A program made the position numbers and the translations under genes. Below, piece by piece: positions 63,394 through 64,000 of a stretch of 64,000 nt of DNA. The stretch covers positions 28,497 to 92,496 of the forward strand of contig KN880518.1 in assembly GCA_000934385.1 (NCBI GenBank), read 5' to 3'. The number at the start of each line of letters is the position of its first letter. The first letter of the stretch is position 1. Under the pieces are notes generated by a model that did not search any database, was not told the DNA's origin, and saw nothing but the letters and a program-made list of their open reading frames with translations. This stretch comes from Cylindrobasidium torrendii FP15055 ss-10 (taxonomy: Eukaryota > Basidiomycota > Agaricomycetes > Agaricales > Physalacriaceae).

Positions 63394-63833
63394 TCACACC
63401 TTAGCCACACCAGCACGACGAGCAGTGGCAGCTTCCTCAGCAAGACGGAGTGCATCCTTGACCTCAGGAGCATCCTCAGGGACATCAGCACGGATCAGCC
63501 AGCCTTTCTGGGCCTTCTCACTGTGGCGGGATCAGCGGAGCAATAAAAAATGAACGAAGCACACACCATGCAGCCTGGAAGTGCTTGGAGCGCCACTCCT
63601 TGACCAGGTTGGGGTAGTCAAACTCGTAGGCCTCGAGCTTGGTGATAATGTTGTGGTACGTGTTGGCGGAGGCGACGGTGAAGGCTTTCCGCTCCCAGCG
63701 GCCACTGGAGTACTCATCATTGATGTGAGCAACCTAAAATAATATTAACCGGGATCCGAAATGAAAACAGATCACTCACACAGGTCAAAATGAGCCCGAT
63801 GCAGGCATTCGGGATTAGGGTTTCAAGGTCAGG
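63394..63833 (-). CDS. Unrecognised ORF, C-terminal part only
   Basis: Three exons of a 5'-incomplete frame: TLIPNACIGLILTC, intron (about 63736-63781), VAHINDEYSSGRWERKAFTV then ANTYHNIITKLEAYEFDYPN and LVKEWRSKHFQAAW, intron (about 63522-63567), EKAQKGWLIRADVPEDAPEV then ALRLAEEAATARRAGVAKV and TGA (63394-63396). Splice sites are clean (gtgtgt...cacag; gtgagt...ttttag), so it looks like a real gene or a recent fragment. I do not recognise the family. Upstream of about 63833 (to the right) the sequence turns into GGTTA-type repeats. This suggests truncation or a mobile-element origin. Confidence 0.5.
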
Positions 63834-64000
63834 TCGCGGTCAGGTTATTTGCCCCCAAAGTCAATAACCCCGACCCCGACCGCTAACCGATTTTGCAAAA
63901 AGCCACTAACCTCTAACCCCAACCGGTTACTCAGAGTAACCATCATAACCGCGGTCAGGTTAGAGCGGTTAGACCGGTTTAACCGTTAATGGGTTACAAC
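63834..64000. repeat. GGTTA/TAACC-rich repeat zone running off the right edge
   Basis: Within 167 bp the pentamer GGTTA or its complement TAACC occurs many times in slightly varied contexts (gcggtcaggtta, gcggttag, aaccggtt, ctaacctctaacc). It includes the perfect 17-bp palindrome GGTTACTCAGAGTAACC at 63925-63941 and another small one (accgcggt). This density of one core in both orientations is non-coding and resembles transposon ends or a satellite. The element continues beyond the window. Confidence 0.6.

Overview
The window is nuclear DNA of a filamentous basidiomycete, most likely an Agaricomycete. Genes are packed on both strands and cut by many short (about 45-60 nt) GT-AG introns. Several families are typical of mushroom-forming fungi: a DUF6533 membrane protein, a GDAVVIWRAW-type 7-TM protein, a Zn(II)2Cys6 regulator and a large hydroxamate-siderophore-type NRPS. 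No tRNA, rRNA or CRISPR array was seen.

Layout. (1) 1-11984, minus: the 5' portion of a very large NRPS that runs off the left edge. The order visible is A-T-C-A-T-C-A(degenerate)-T-C, the start of a ferrichrome-synthetase layout. Four GATA cores sit just upstream of its start codon, as expected for an iron-responsive GATA repressor. (2) 13067-23883: a small twin-CX9C mitochondrial protein (NDUFAF8-like) divergent from CSF1, a giant bridge-like lipid-transfer protein. (3) 24188-29055, minus: an MDR oxidoreductase, EMC8, a quinone-oxidoreductase-like MDR and an HSL-type esterase. (4) 29756-38233: a 7-TM protein, a decayed duplicate of the MCM2 promoter and N-terminus, intact MCM2, and a DUF6533 protein. 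(5) 39361-46710: GPN1 GTPase, CDK1, a second MDR paralogous to the first, and a Cdc1/Ted1-type phosphoesterase. (6) 46888-54313: an acidic, lysine-rich probable nuclear protein with an internal 111-bp tandem repeat, a YqjM-type old yellow enzyme, and an unrecognised nuclear-looking protein. (7) 55000-64000: an accessory, rearranged tail. It holds a Zn(II)2Cys6 regulator, a 5'-truncated regulator fragment meeting a 5'-truncated and frameshifted SDR head to head, a DHA2-like MFS transporter, the last exon of an ACS-family transporter abutting a roughly 1-kb array of degenerate short repeats, and an unrecognised truncated ORF beside a GGTTA/TAACC-rich repeat zone.

Conserved housekeeping genes (CSF1, EMC8, MCM2, GPN1, CDK1, TED1) form the middle. 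Accessory material flanks them: a specialised-metabolism gene on the left and transporter, regulator and repeat debris on the right. The most unusual observations are the degenerate third adenylation domain with the upstream GATA cluster, the partial MCM2 duplication that keeps an ACGCGT cell-cycle box, a 6-nt microexon followed by a GC-AG intron inside the CDK1 glycine loop, and the TF/SDR breakpoint with two 4-bp insertions. Exon structures were assembled by eye, so gene ends and splice sites are approximate unless a start or stop codon is stated.
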